Shown: positions 1 to 13,959, numbered from the stretch's first letter. The stretch is 64,000 nucleotides of DNA from Stichopus chloronotus (GCA_021234535.1 CM037845.1:6104501-6168500); one strand, 5' to 3'. Translations and numbers: made by a program. Notes: generated by a model from the sequence alone, not told the origin.

Positions 1-1316
1 TTTTAGTGCAGAGCTAGGGTAGGGGGTCAAGAGACTTCACATGTGTCCCAGCAGTGTAGATAGAAGCCTAGGGGAACCATGGGAAATGAATTAGGGTGCC
101 TTAACAACTGTGATACAGTGTGGTACACAAATACAGTGTGGAATGGATACCGCAGTGGCACACCCCGAATTTTGGAGGAGGGGTGTAGTTAGAATTGTGG
201 GAAGATTTCCTTAGCAGAACACCACCATCAGTTAGCATGGAGCATACCAGAAACTTTTTGCATAAAAGACTCCCCAGGTCACTGGGAGGTACCCTTCCCA
301 TGCTCAGCAAAGTACCTCCAGGAAAGGGCGCTGTCAGTATTTTCTGAGGTAGAAAACGCTTCCCACATTACCAACCATTTTTTTGCTATTAAAATCTGAT
401 AACGTTTTATTTCCTGATGAAGACTGAAGTACTTGCCTGAATTTTGAAGGATGCATATGGGCAAACCCATCATTATTCAAATTATGTGGAGGGTGCTGAA
501 ATCACTCAAGGTTGCATTTTCATTTTACCTTCTCTTTCAGTTTTTTCTTGTCTTTTTCTTCCTGTCTTCTCCTTTGTTTCTTTGTTCCCCCATGTGTTCT
601 GCCACTGTGTAACAGTGTCTGTATTGTAACACAGTCCACTGTCAGACCTCTTTGCATTTCATCTATAAGACCAGTGTTTTCACCGGTTCACATCAGAACT
701 GGGTAATTTCTCACTCGTACCTGAGGATGCTTGCATACCTGATGAAAATGTACACCCGTTGTTACTATGTGCATTTTACTAATTGATACCTTAATGTTAT
801 TCAACAAGGAGCAGGTGTTTCTAAGTCAATGAACAACAAGCAGATGTTTTTAAGTCACTTAACAAGGGTAAGGTGAATGAAGAAGACATCATATGGAGCA
901 TTGTGATGATAAGTTTCTTTTAAATCAAAGTTGACACATTTATTTACTTCACCTTATCATCAAATTGAAATAATGATGTATGATATATCATATATAAGGG
1001 ATAATGTCTGATATTGATGCTTATAATAAGAAATTTGGAACATGGTGGCATCTTGAAAAGGGGTAGTAAATTGTAAGGCAGGTACTCACGTTACCCATGG
1101 AACACTACGTATAGCTTCCCCAATAGTCAATTCATGCAGACTGTTCACAAGTTACAGCTGGCTACTTACAAGATGTCTGAGACTTTTGGTTTGTTGCCTA
1201 CCTTTGAGTAAGCCAGTTCACACCACGTTAGTACATTTTGCAGTCTCTGTTTGTTTTTATATCACATATTTATATTTATTAATATTTTTAATTTGTATCA
1301 TAATTGTTTTTTATAG
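1..1316. other. Presumed intron of paralogue 1, no exon recognised
   Basis: This stretch is AT-rich and noncoding, with no recognisable protein similarity. By comparison with the second gene it should be intron 11 or part of it, where the second copy has 852 nt. Confidence 0.5.
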
Positions 1317-1535
1317 TCTGTTAAAAAGCAATGGTTGTCAGACCAGGAAATTTGCATCAAGCACCACAGTACTCTTGCAGATTACTTTCAGTACCACTGT
1401 GATGACAAATTCCTGGCCGGAGAGGCAGCCTACCACATAAACTGCACAAGAGACGGCAAGAGGCTGCTGAGATTTATCAAAACGGACGAGAGGTCCCGTT
1501 ACATCGATGCCATCAGCATCTCCCGGTACATCAAA
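1317..1535 (+). CDS. Paralogue 1, exon homologous to exon 12
   Basis: The exon follows a T-rich tract ending in AG at 1315-1316 and ends at donor GTAAG (1536). It is 219 nt in phase 0, starting with residues SVKKQWLSDQ and ending SRYIK. It is one codon shorter than its counterpart in the second gene. Confidence 0.8.
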
Positions 1536-3097
1536 GTAAGTCTTATGTCGGCAACTGATGGTTAAAGCTGAATTCCAGTCAAGGAATATGTCTTCTGACT
1601 TATTTGAGCCATTGCAAACCATTTTCGTTCATATACTTTGCGTTTTGAAATGAACTTTTCGTGGGCAACATGATATGTTCAAACTTCCCTTTCAACAGAG
1701 TTTCTGGAATTTCCCTTTAAATGTGTCTAATGAACCAAAATATTGGACTATATCTCTGTTCTAATAGATGATTATTGTGTCCTGATGAAATAGTTTTGTC
1801 AAGATCCTCATGAGCCCTTAATTTGAGCCACATAATTTGCCATTCCGAAGCTGATACTGTGCAATTTAAGTAAAATTTGTGTAGCCACTTTTCGATTGCC
1901 CTATTTGCACTGACCTGCGGTCATTACGGTGGTATGTATGGTTGGGATTTATCTTGCAGCAATATCAGTGCCGCACCATCATCCACACAAAATATAACGT
2001 TGGGGGGAGACAGCTATTCTGTTGCAATTTCTGTTGCAATAAGGGCCAAGCCTTCAGCAAACAACACCATCATCCGAACAAAGACTCCTGTGTTGTTTGC
2101 GGGCAGTTTGTCACAACAAAAAGACCAGAATACTTTGGTAAGTCCATCAGAGGTTCAGGGGAATATAATTTCATGGTTAAAGGACAGCATGTGTACTGTT
2201 TTTCCTTGTTTTTGTATGTAAGATCTGCAGTGAATCTGCTCATTCTCATTCAGGGAAATGTTTCATTTCTTTGGTTAGAAGCCCACCATGCATGGTTACA
2301 CTTATTCTGATTTAAACACTATATTTTGTCTTTAAAAGACAAACAATCTAAGATCTGTATAGATATTTAAGTCCTGCCTTGGTTGGCTGTTTGGCAGTAA
2401 ATGGTTGGTATGTTTGGCTGATCATGGTTTATTGTGTTTGGCTGTAGATGGTTGGTATATTTGCCTGTCTGTGGTTGGTACGTTTGTCTGTCTATGATTT
2501 AATATGTTTGGCTGTCCGTGGTTGGCATGTTAATCTATTCATAGTTTATATGTTTATCTGTCTATAGGTGGTATATTCATCTGCCCATGGTTGATATGTT
2601 TGACTGTCCATGCTTGGTGTGTTTGCTTGTCCATGGTTGGTTTGTTTAGCCGTCCATGGTTGGTAGTTTGCCTCTCTGTGGTTGGTATGTTTTTCTGTCC
2701 ATGGTTGGTATGTTTGCTTGCTCAGTTTGTTTTGTTATATGGCTTATCCATTGTCAATGTATTTGGCTTCCAAAGTTAGTCTTACATTGATGCTCATGGT
2801 ACACACAAAGTACCTTTTCATTTGTTTTTGTCATTTTGGCTCTCCAGAGCTTTTTAATACATAATATCACTACATTCCAATATGGTTAGTACATCTAAAT
2901 TGTCATTTTTGTCCTGTTTTTTCCTCGTAGCATACTGGTGTGGTCACCACCCACAACGGGGACTATTTCTTGGACCTCAAGCCATTTGTCACATATGTAA
3001 ATGTCCAATAATGAAGGGCATGGAAGTTCCTCTCTACCTGTGCCATTTTTGTCATACGGGTGGATTTCCAACTTGTTGCAGAACCCATGATGAGTAG
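1317..3097 (+). CDS. 3' end of an upstream DUF4062-NACHT paralogue (partial, three last exons)
   Basis: Three exons (1317-1535, 1960-2137, 2931-3097) join in frame and end at TAG 3095-3097. They match exons 12-14 of the second copy at 21-38 kb, with the same phases (0 between the first two, 1 between the last two). The first encodes the end of a NACHT winged-helix-like region (HHSTLADYFQYH and DGKRLLRFIKTDER). The second has a four-Cys module (CNFCC then CVVC). The third has a treble-clef-like module (CHICKCP then CHFCHTGGFPTCC). DUF4062 and NACHT exons must lie upstream of base 1; I see no exon 11 counterpart in 1-1316. By my hand alignment the middle exon shares about 37 of 59 residues with the second copy. 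No frameshift or internal stop is visible. The role is presumably that of a STAND-type signalling NTPase; the exact function is unknown. Confidence 0.8.
1960..2137 (+). CDS. Paralogue 1, exon homologous to exon 13 (Cys-rich module 1)
   Basis: The acceptor is TTGCAG at 1954-1959 and the donor is GTAAGT at 2138. The exon is 178 nt and leaves phase 1, identical in length and phase to exon 13 of the second gene. It carries GGRQLFCCNFCCN and PNKDSCVVCGQ. Confidence 0.85.
2370..2745. repeat. Degenerate minisatellite, unit about 24 bp (TGGTTGGTATGTTTG core)
   Basis: The core TGGTTGGTATGTTTG followed by a CTGTCCA-like segment recurs about every 22-26 bases, roughly fifteen times with much divergence. 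It lies in the last intron of paralogue 1 (2138-2930). Confidence 0.8.
2931..3097 (+). CDS. Paralogue 1, terminal exon (Cys-rich module 2)
   Basis: The acceptor is CTCGTAG ending at 2930. The G left from the previous exon completes the Ala codon before YWCGHHPQRG. The exon encodes CHICKCPIMKG and YLCHFCHTGGFPTCC and stops at TAG 3095-3097. It has the same length as exon 14 of the second gene. Confidence 0.85.
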
Positions 3098-6000
3098 ACA
3101 TGTGACCACAGCTGCTGGTTTTTATTTTATAATGGCTTTTTATCTTGTTTGGATGGTGTTCCAAACGAATCGTTTGAAAAGCACGTGTGAGTTACTCCCT
3201 GTTTGACCTCACCAGTGGATGTGTCTCTGCTCATAGGTTCCAAAAACAGTCTTGCAGAGGTAACATTCCAGTCTAAGTATCTACTGAGTAGTATTGTATG
3301 GAGAAAGTGGTGGAAGGTATTACAAAACATGTTAATACCCCACCTGTACCACAGAAGAAAAATGCACTATTGTAAAGGTGGTGAAAGTTTGCTCAGTTTT
3401 GGAGAGACAGTTTGTGCATGTTCCTGAACTAACTATGTTTTTAGCAGCAGGTGGGGGGAGGGGGGGGAGATGTAACATCTGCTACTTAGCTGTAGAAAAT
3501 ATAGCTCTTGTCGACTTAGACCAATTGAAAGTGGCATTCTACTGTAAATTGCAACAAGTTCTTTTACTTCAAAGGTCTGATATATTTCCTGTATAAATAT
3601 CTTGATGTTTAATATTGATTTCATTCACCTTGTTGTTGTATTTAGTTTATTTTACATTTATGTCGTGGAAAAGTTAATTAATAAGTGGAGAAAGTGGGCC
3701 TCAGTCATTCTGTTGGTATTGATATGGTTGTTACTTACTCTCTGTACATTATTGAATCAGTTATTACAACTTTTGAAATCTTGAGTATCTCAGATTTTAA
3801 CAAAGAGATTATTTAACTATCATCTTACTATGATCATTTCATAAGAATAATAATGAGCTGCAATACCTTGTGCAAAATTGGCTGTTACTCAAATAAGTAT
3901 GGTCATCATATCTACTTTGTTCTGAATTGTGGAGTTCTTTTTATGAAAAATGAAACAACAGTTGCTGTTGAAAGTCTTTGCGTATAGTGAATTTCTAATG
4001 TCTTATTTGGTTGAAGACTGCATAGAACATCGTTTAACATATTTCCGACATTCGGTACAAAGGGATTCAATACCTGTCATTTGTTCCACAACTTCTACTT
4101 TGACAGTATGAAATGGCACTAGCCTGTCCAGCTTTGCCACCAGGTACTGTCCAACACTGCCAAATGATGTGTTTCTTTTCATTCAAGTTGATCACTCTTA
4201 TTTGACCATATTGCCCTAAATGAGCTCTAACATTATCATATATCTATACAACTGATTCTTCAGCATTGATATCAACACCATTTTCAAATACTTTCATGCT
4301 TTGACATTGGCAAAATTCTGACCTGTGCAACCGTGGATGAAAAGTTGGGAAGCTTCAAGGCTCCTTCCCAGGAAATTTGTGTATTTGGAGAGAGATATCG
4401 ACACTGGAGGAAAGTTTTACCTTTTGATGTAGAGAAATTATAAGAAATTTGAGGTAAATTTCACCTCCCTTCTCAGGAAATGAACATTTTTGTGCACTCT
4501 GTGTGCAACTCTGGTCTCAGTACATTGTACAGCTATACTGGGTCAGCAAAGGTAATGGTGCTGATTATGTCGGGCATTTACTGTTGCTTTGAATATTCAG
4601 CGCTGGTCGTGCTTGGTAGAGCTACAGCAGAGGTGAAGTTATGCTACCTCTGACCATGCACATATGTACTTTAAGCTAGGTAATAATTTAGTGATCTTCC
4701 ATGGTGTCATTAGCTAGGTAGTAACATTATAATGATATGTCAATCCAATGGGTCAAAAGCTATTTTATAACAGTTTAGAGGTATTCCAATGGCTAACAAT
4801 AATCTTAGCTATTCATCTCAAACTGTATGTTTTGTCACTCTATGAAGTGTTTTCACTTTTTTTCAGCAACTGATCCTCTAAGTACTACAGTTTGTACATT
4901 AACTATTGCCAAGACTTCTGCAGATAGCTACAAAAGTTACTTTTTATTGTCCTTTCTAAACCTTAAACTGGTTTGTGTTGAAGATACTCTGTGCCAAAAT
5001 GCTGCAAAAAATATAATAGATAAAAAATAATAGATTTAAACTGTATCCTAATACCTGCTTTTATTGTTTCTGCCATTTCTATGTATTTTGGTTTGGCAGA
5101 TAAGTTTCTCTAAACTTATCTGTTTTCTGTATCATCAGTACTATATACTACACTATTCTGTTCTTTCCATGCATGGATGTAAAATATCTATGAATATAGA
5201 AGGACCCACTATTCTCGTGACATTCTACCCATAGTAATCATTACAGCTCCCCCTGCATTCTAACATAACATAGCTAGTAACGCAATATGATATCCTAGTG
5301 CACTGTGCCACAAATGCAGAGGAATTAAATGGCTATTGTCCTTGTGTTTAGTGCCTTAATAATAAGTCAAGATTAAAAACAATTCAGAAGTTTTAAAAAC
5401 AGCCAGATAAGTACTTCATTAAAACATGTCAGGGACACCAAAAGAGTATTTATTTTTATACACATCACAGTTACAGAGCTACTTTACCCTATCAGTCTAT
5501 TTCGGTCACACTTTGATTCCATTTTCATAGCAGATATAAGCGTGTTTGCCATTGCAAATCATTCCAAAATATTAGTCACAAGAAAACTTTCAACAAATTT
5601 TAATAGCCTTTAATTGTTCACATTTTTTCCATAGAGCTATTATGTTATTTTGGTCATGAAAGTAATGCAGTTACACATTGATTAGTAAGTTAACTAACCT
5701 TTTTTTGTTTAATGTTTTTTGTAGATTCATCAGCATTTAACATCAAGTTATTTTCTGATCAATCTAGCACCTTAGCAAAAAGAACCAGTTAAGGTTTGGG
5801 TGATCTTCATTAAAGCCCCATTGCTGGACAGTATTTTTCATTTGATATTAGATAACACATTACAACGTTTAAATTTGTGGACGGTTCTCTTAATGTTTTG
5901 TAGATTCTAATAGACATGCCAGAGGATCTCTTCATTTTCAGCATCTCAGTAATATTGTAAATTTTCCAGGACTTTTCCCTATGCTGACTTACCATACATT

Positions 6001-6921
6001 GTAACTACTTAGAACCTTTTTCCAGAACCATTTTACATGCCATGTCAGTGGAATTTCACTCATGCCTTGGCTGTGATTCCGTCGTCTGATCTTGATGTGC
6101 TGTAATTTATGTCATTGTTTTAACCATTGCCACTCTTTAGTGTACATCATTAAAAACATTTATACTATCAGTGACATACTCTGTGTAATGTCTCTTTTAA
6201 CAATTGCACCAACCTGTCACAGACCTTTTCTACGTATTTGCTAATATGTTAAATTTTGACCAAATTTGCCACTGTGAGCAGCAGAACCATTTATCATTCT
6301 ATAGAAGGACATATTGTATGTTGTTTACGAAGGGTGATTTGGAGAATCTATTCCATAAACATTGGTTTACCATGGGGTTCTCTATGCAAATGCAAATTTC
6401 AGGAAATTAGTGTATGATCAATTACAGTACTTCATATTTTGCAAAATGTATACAATTAATGAAATTTTAAGAAAGTACTACAGTATGTGCAATTATTGTG
6501 AATACTTACACAAGCATGCAAATTTGGCTTAAGCTTGATGTCATTTTATAGAGGAAAGAAAAATCAATGCTATTAAAATGTAAGTATGTTTCCACAGAAG
6601 TCCAGGTGCGGCTTTTCCAGGATAATTCCAAACATTCATTTTTAATGTCGGAAAAGTAAAATTCTGCTTGGAGAGACTTTAGGCTTTCTCCTGTCCTAAC
6701 CTGAACAAACATGCAGGGTACATACACATGTATCTGTACATTCGAGTCATTTTGGAAGAGAAGCTTCATTTTTGTGCAAGGATTTGAAAATTTGCTGCTC
6801 AGAGTGCGAAGTCTTTGGTGTACAATGAATACAACTGGACACAACAATCATTTAGCAAGCCAATGTCAGGTCAGCAGTTTTTAAAGAAAAAATTAGATCC
6901 CAGTAATTAAAAAAAAAAAAT

Positions 6922-7265
6922 GAGATCAAAGGTCATTCAGTAGTCACTCCAGTCTGTGAAATATCATTTGACTCATATGTAGTTCATTTCAGCTCGAAAT
7001 TTTTTTGTGCAAACTACTGACCATTTGTGCTATTAATTTTATCATTTATATATGCATATCAGAGTGCTGGTAAGGTTTAATGGTAACCACCAGCATTGAA
7101 TTTGAAATCAAAGGTCATGAGCAAACACTATCTGTCTGTGAAATATGTTTGCATTAATTGTCCATGTTCATTTCAAACTGTAATTTAATGTGCAAAAAAT
7201 GGACCATTTGTGCTTTCTTTTTCTTTTCTTTTCTGTTTTATATGCATATCAACATGCCATTAACA
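6922..7265. repeat. Tandem segmental duplication, unit about 182 bp
   Basis: Two divergent copies lie head to tail. Each runs from GA(G/A)ATCAAAGGTCAT through GTCTGTGAAATAT, GTTCATTTCA, TGTGCAAA and GACCATTTGTGCT to TATATGCATATCA. The first starts near 6922, the second near 7105. A TTTTCTTTTCTTTTC stretch interrupts the second copy. Confidence 0.75.
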
Positions 7266-7798
7266 GAAGCCAGTTGTTTTGTGGTAATTATCCCTCATCA
7301 TTCTTTGTTTAAAGTTTTGTTATAAATACATTGTACAGTAAAGTAATGTATGCATTTGTCCTGTACAAAATAAACTTTCTAGACAAAAGACAAGAGAATT
7401 GTTTAAATTGTTCATGTATTAAATTAGGTCTACGTACCTTGGATGGACAGATATCATTTGGAATTAAATGAAATTGCTCACTTGCTTGTAGTGATTCTCC
7501 ACTACCAACTCTGTGTATGTCCACTTCCACTCCACTCCTTTCCTCCTCACCACAACAGTTGACATAAAAGTTTTTTTACCTCTATGAATAACTTAATTTT
7601 TGTATCCTTGACATAACCAAACCAGTGGCATGCACGAGGTTCGAAAGGTTGAGAGGCCAGTGCATCCAGTTCCCGCAACTGGCACGAGGAGGGTTGCTCA
7701 TCATATTTTGGTAAAATTTTAGAAAAGTAGTGTGATGCAAAATGGTGCAATCTTATTTAGTTGCATTTGTACATCTAATTTACATATTTGTTTCCCCT

Positions 7799-8152
7799 CT
7801 AAAGGGAAATAAGGCATTTGTTTTACAAAAAAAATCATATTTTTAACCCCAGTGTTTGTGGATATAGAAGGATAGATCATTAAAAATAAAGGAAGGACAC
7901 TAGCTTTCCTTTCAAGAAATAAGTTCCTCACAGATAGAAATTCAATTATTTCTTGCTCAGCAATAATTTGTTCACCCAAACTTTCCAAATTTCAAAGATG
8001 CATTTTTCATTTCTCATACCATACATAATTTTTTGAGGAGATGAAGCTTTTTTAGATGTTTAGTGATGAGTCTGAATGGTGTAACAATGATTAAAGCTTA
8101 TTTTCTTTGTATGTCATGTTAGTATATTCCAAATGCACTATTTCCCTTTAAA
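7799..8152 (+). mobile_element. TTAA-ended MITE, family A copy 1
   Basis: The ends are a near-perfect inverted pair: CTAAAGGGAAATAAGGC on the left and CACTATTTCCCTTTAA on the right. The interior matches the copies at 11583 and 13117 (GAAGGACACTAGCTTTCCTT, CTCACAGATAGAAATTC, TTGTTCACCCAAACTTTCC). It has no coding capacity, as expected of a non-autonomous element. Confidence 0.8.
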
Positions 8153-9715
8153 GTCGTTACATTTAATTTTTATACTCCATGTCAGCTGAAGCTTGTGGGA
8201 CACCATGAATAAAAAGAAAATGGTGCAGTCTATGACTAGTTTTCAACGATCGAGTAGTGTGACAGGATTTACTACATTTTTACAAAGGTTGTGTTTTTTC
8301 ATGGCACATGCTGCATAGCCCATTGACCCTTATAAGTGAACAAATTGACGAAGATGCAAAAAGTTTTGAAGTAATGACCAGCCCGCCGGTACGTCGTTTA
8401 CAGTACGTTACAGTATGTTACAGTATGTTCAAACGTACATGTGATTCGTGGACAGGGTGCTGATACGCTAGTGACTGGGGACACAATATCGCCATATGTC
8501 TGTGAAAGGGAATTTTGGACGTTTCCAGGATTTTAAAGCTGGAATATGAGTTGAGAAATTGTCATATTTTGAATTTGACCATCAAATACGTTGCAGCCAT
8601 TACAAAACATTGTTTAAGCCCCATTATTTGCATAAATGAATAGTCATGTCCATTCCCATTAGTCTGTTTGATTTCAAGTAACAGTGATTGACGCTAGGCG
8701 TTCTTGGAGAGTGACTTTTGTAGGGCCAGCAAAAATGTTCAGATAATTTTCATAGTCAAATACTGAAAGATGAATGCATAGATCTCAGAGTTTGTGACAG
8801 GTAATCCAAGTTTCCCTACTTTCTCTTCCCTGAAACATTGGCAATGGACAAAGATAGATGACCAGTTGTTTGCCAGTGCAACTCATAAACCAGCTTTATT
8901 CTGCGTGCAGGATTATCTAAGCGGAGCGCCACACAAGTTGCTGCTGACATAACAAGAACATTTTTGGGTTTAATGAACCTTCCAGGTGGTCGAAAAACGA
9001 CACTCCACGGGCGTCTTAAGCTGCATGTACTCAGCCTTCAAATTAATGGGACTGTCTTTTCTGTAAATTGCCCCACAGAGGAAAAAAATCTATATATCCA
9101 CCTAGCAATCTGTCTACCTGTCTGTCTATCAATTAATCAATCTATCAATAAGAACTTGCTGTAATTTTAATTGCTTGTATCAAGAATATTTCCAACCAGT
9201 AGACCGATTTCTCTCATTCCTCGGCCGTGTGTTAACCTTTAAAACAATCTGAAAGGAGAAGGAAAGTCAGCTGGGACTTTTGACAACACTGACACATGGT
9301 GAACACCATCATCAATGTTGTTCACTTTCCAAGATGCTGCAATTCCAATGTTCGTAAAAATTTATGAAGAAGCTGCCGTTTTGAGATTGTGATGACATAA
9401 CCTGACCAAATGTGATTGAAAAGCTTTTGTTTTTCTTTATATTTTATTGTCAAATATTTTTAACAGTTATGCATAGATTCAAATCAGAGTATTAATTGAT
9501 AATTTGAATATTGCATTAAGTACCTCGGTAATTCAATACAATGTGTTTACAAGTATGTGCGGATTTATGGAAATTATAGGTAAATAAAAAAGAAATACAT
9601 TAAAATTCCTTCTACAGTATCAGTGATTTTGTGACATCATACTGTAATTTGACTTTCTCAAGAGAGGTTAAAATCAATTCAGGCAAAAACTGCATGGCAG
9701 CACCCCTCCCTGGAC

Positions 9716-10030
9716 GGTTAGGGCTTTTGAACCAACCCCATCGCCAGGTTTTTCATACTTCGGGTGCACAGCGCTTTTCATACTTACCGAACGTCTGAAA
9801 ACATGTGACGTCGGATATTTACATATTAAAAGGTAATTTTTAATGTAATTTTAAAATGTGCATTTGTTTACTATCCTTTGTTTACGTATAACCTGATTGG
9901 TCAACGAAGCACATGAAATCACGGACACCGGAACCTGCCTAGCAGTGTAAAGTATAACCGCAGTATGAGCGAGTTGCTGTCAGCGTAGTATGAAAAACCT
10001 AGCGATAGTGTTGGTTCAAAAGCCCTAACC
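9716..10030. mobile_element. Inverted-repeat element of about 315 bp (family C)
   Basis: The left end GGTTAGGGCTTTTGAACCAA is repeated in inverted orientation at the right end as TTGGTTCAAAAGCCCTAACC. The inverted match extends for about 43 bases through the reverse complement of GTATGAAAAACCTAGCGAT with a few mismatches. This is a MITE-like structure without an ORF; only one copy is seen. Confidence 0.8.
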
Positions 10031-11582
10031 TCCCTTTGGATATGAAACAATGTTTCTAGATGAAACTTTGAGAAGACGTGATGTTTGTCAAACACTTCTG
10101 CTTTATTTTCATAAACGTATTCCCAGGATTTCCTTCGCCTTTAGTCGGTGGGAGCAAAAATGTCTGAACGTCACCTGCATCTGCTCATGACATCAGAGCA
10201 CCACTATTGGTTGGCGCAAAGCATACAAGGAAGTTTTTGGATGAAAGCACTTGCCCCCTATAGAACGGCAAAAATCTGCCTTGAAAACAAAAACTCATCA
10301 CCCCAGACAGTTTCAATTCTCTCAACCTCCTACCTCTAGTCCCTCCCTCAGCCTGTGTAAAATTCCTCCACATGTGTAATCAAAGCAACGGATCCCTGTG
10401 TACGCTGTGTAATACGAGCTGCTCTGCATCTTTCGAATTTGCTGTCAATCTAAGAGTACTGCTCCTGCATGGAAATGGTACTGTTAGTATTTCCTTGAAT
10501 TATGAACCCTTCTCTTTAACATTATTGGACGTTAAATTCCACTAATTGAAGTTAAATTAGTCAAAGAAAGGATTTCATGGCAACCATTTCGTTCATTTTT
10601 CGTTTCAGTCCTTTCACTATCCTAAGAAATATCCTGCAAACTATTTTTTTTTTGTCCCCGACTGGATTGTTCTCCCCCCCCCCCTTAAATTACCCGAATG
10701 CCCTCAACTGGCCATATCAGCATCCCCCCTTGGACACGTCATTGATTCGAACTCGAGCTTACATTAAAATATTAACATTATAGTACCAGTGAGGACACCC
10801 TTCCCCGTTAAAGTTAAAGCATTCCTATAACAAGGGTCAGGACGGTCGAGAGGGAGGACACGGGGGGCAAACTTACCCGGGGCATATTTAGGGCCAGTAA
10901 AATTAGGTCATTGAAGAATTTACACGAAAATACAGAAGAGTTTAGAGGTCAAAACAGTTTTATTTCATACATAATTTTTAGGCAAGATAGGATTGGCTCA
11001 CTTGGAGGTAGAGGTGGGGGTTGCTTTATGTCAGGGATGGTCTAAATTGTGTGTCGAGGACACTGACAAGATTTCATCTGATTTTACAAAAAAGAGATTA
11101 CATCGCTACTTCTCCATTTTACACAGTTACTGGTTCATTTCTAATCACAGTTTCGCCGCTACCACTCTACTTAATTAATATTACACGTCTACCGAGTCGT
11201 TGTTTGCTCCTGGCGTTCCATACTCAGTTTTGCAGACGACACAATCAGAAGTCTGCATACGTCTCACCGCACTGCACTCAGTACAGTCTATCTGGGCTAA
11301 GGCTAGAGCTGAACACAACGCACAACGTATTATACTGGGTAAACATCCAAGACAACCGGCTTGTTGTGAGGGCTAAAACAGTGAAATCAGTAAGTGCATC
11401 AGGTTTATATTAAACAGACCTGGGGTTCCGAACTGGTTGCTAATGTAGAATCAGTACCAGAAATGAAAATTATAGCCTTATAATGTTTTTGTAACTTTGT
11501 TTGTATTGCCTATTACTGTATTTCATGAGTAAGTTAGAAGAAGTGTCATGTGTTTGATGAAGGACGGTAAGACTTACGAGGC

Positions 11583-11935
11583 TTAAAGGAAATAGGGCGT
11601 TTGCTTTAGAGAAAATATCCATATTTTCGAAATTAATGGTTGTGGACGAAGAATGATGGATTATTCAAGATAAGGAAGGACGGTAGCCTTCTTTTCGAGA
11701 AATAAGCTTCTCACAGATAGAAATTTAGTTATTTGTAGCTCAACACTAACTTGTTCACCCAAACTTTTCAAAATTCAAATGATGCATCTTTCGTTACTCA
11801 TTACATGCATAATGTTTTGAGGAGATGAAGTTTTGGTAGATGTTTAGTGATGAAACTGAATGGTGTGACAATGATTACCACTATTATCTTGTGTATGTCA
11901 TGTTGGTGTATTCTAAACGCCCTATTTCCCTTTAA
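11583..11935 (+). mobile_element. TTAA-ended MITE, family A copy 2
   Basis: It begins TTAAAGGAAATAGGGCGTTT and ends AAACGCCCTATTTCCCTTTAA, a perfect inverted pair apart from one missing G. The element is 353 bp, in the same orientation and with the same interior as the copies at 7799 and 13117. Confidence 0.88.
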
Positions 11936-13116
11936 CACTAGTTACTGCACGTATTGAACTGAGTCCGAGTGATGCTAGTTGTAACATTTGGGCTACTGAA
12001 TCAATCTTGAATTCGTGATCACACCATTTATTAAGTTCTTTAGATCACACAAATTTATGCATTGTGAACTCGCCGTGGCATGGTGGTACCTAAAATGACG
12101 GACATGATCAATTATCTATGAAGTTGGTAAAAATCCAACTGAAGTAACACCAGTCATATGCATACACTAACGTTAGGCCAGGCTACAGTATAATTGGGTT
12201 TAGATCAAGCAGTAGGCCTACCTGACAAATGTAATGACATATAGCTAAAATATTTTCTGTGCTCTTCTAGGCACTAATGGCCTAATCAAAAATTGAACCC
12301 AAGATTTCTGCTTTTATAGGCACCTAAATTGATGTGTTGTAACTTTGGTGGAGTCATCAGCAAACGTACTGTACTGTATAGTAAAGTCTAATACAAAAGA
12401 GGGGCATACTATGTATAGGCTGTGAGATATACATGATGTAAATGTACACCTAGCAGGTGGATTTTGGAGAAGTGCACATGCCATTATTTGGAGGTGTATA
12501 GCTGGCCCCTTGAACTTGAAGTGACATCCTACAGTAGGCAGGGACCATATTGTAGGCACAGTTGCAAAAACCACAAACAACCAGAAAGTCCAGAAATGTG
12601 ACATGCAGGCCCGTAGCCAAGGGGGGTCCGAGTGTTCGAACGACCCACCCCAACATGACGGAGGTCCATTTCTTCAGCCCTGTGTTTGAAGGGTCAGCCA
12701 TGAAATATTTTATATCTTGACATATTGAGGCCGAATTTCCGTTCACTTTTAACAGGAAGATAAAACCTTTCCACTTATGTCATAAAATGTATACAGGCCC
12801 AAACTCTCATCACTGCATACATATACTACGTAGGGTGATGAGATAATAAGCTCAAAAACGCGCATGCATGGTTATGTCATTGTGGCCGTGGATATCATTG
12901 AACTAGATACAATATAAAGTCCGGGACACACGGCTGTCGTCCCTGCCACATCCCCTGTCATCCCCAAACTAATGATGGTGCTATGCTCAGTGATGTCATC
13001 TCTTTTGATACTAAGTAAATTATTATGAAACTGTCCCAATTAGATGCACAAGTTTTATTTTTTTCTTCTATGTAGTTTAATTTTAACATGGTTGGAATAC
13101 TGGTCAGTGCTTTAAC

Positions 13117-13469
13117 TTAAAGGGAAATAGGGCGTTTGTTTTAGAGGAAACATCCATATTTTTTAACCAACGTTTGTGGACGTAGAATGATAGATTATTC
13201 AAAAGAAGGAAGGACAGTAGTCTTCTTTCCAAGAAATTAGCTTCTCACAGATAGAAATTCAGTTATTTCTTACTCAACACTAATTTGTTCACCCAAACTT
13301 TTCAAAATTCAAATGATGCATCTTCCATTACTCATCACATGCATAATGTTTTAAGGAGATGAAACTTTGGTAGATGTTTGTTGATGACACTGGATGGTTT
13401 AACAATGATTACCGCTATTTTCTTTTGTATGTCATGTTGGTGTATTCTAAACGCCCTATTTCCCTTTAA
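13117..13469 (+). mobile_element. TTAA-ended MITE, family A copy 3 (best preserved)
   Basis: Both ends carry the full terminal inverted repeat TTAAAGGGAAATAGGGCGTTT and its complement. The length is 353 bp, equal to copy 2, and the interior aligns throughout. TTAA at both edges fits the TTAA target duplication of piggyBac-type transposases, but the superfamily cannot be fixed from the sequence alone. Confidence 0.9.
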
Positions 13470-13959
13470 AGGCAGTAACTCGATCATCACCCCAAGCTAT
13501 ATTTTTGGCTTCCAGATAGCAGAATTCTCAACTGGTTCTACTCTTTGATTGAAAGCAGATTAAAAAAAATGCAGAGTAGCTCATATAATACAGCGTACAC
13601 ATGGATCCATTGTTTTGATTACACATTTGGAGAAATTTTAGACATTCTATGGGAGGGACTATAGAGATGGCAAATTGAAACTGTCTGGGATGATGAGTAT
13701 TTGTCTTTGTACGATACATACACTTTCACTTCCCTAGTTGTGTGAAAATACTGACATTCAACTTCATACAGCCTTCTGCACAAACTAGCAGGATATGGTA
13801 CTGTAAGTTATCTCCACTGTATGTGGGTTATAATCTGACCTGACATTTAAGGGATACTGAACAAAAATGTGATAAACAAATTGATTTTACATTAATATTA
13901 GTGTTTTCATGGGTACCCACAGGTACCTTAATGGCATTTTGTTACCCATATCCCTTTAT

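Noticed and set aside
11021..11413. A 130-residue open frame on the + strand in the intergenic region
   Set aside because: It has no recognisable domain and an uneven composition. It lies in repeat-rich DNA and lacks clear splice or start context; an open frame of this size is expected by chance over 64 kb.
12314..12746. Overlapping minus-strand open frames of 96 and 98 residues
   Set aside because: They overlap each other in different frames and show no conserved motif, so neither can be supported.
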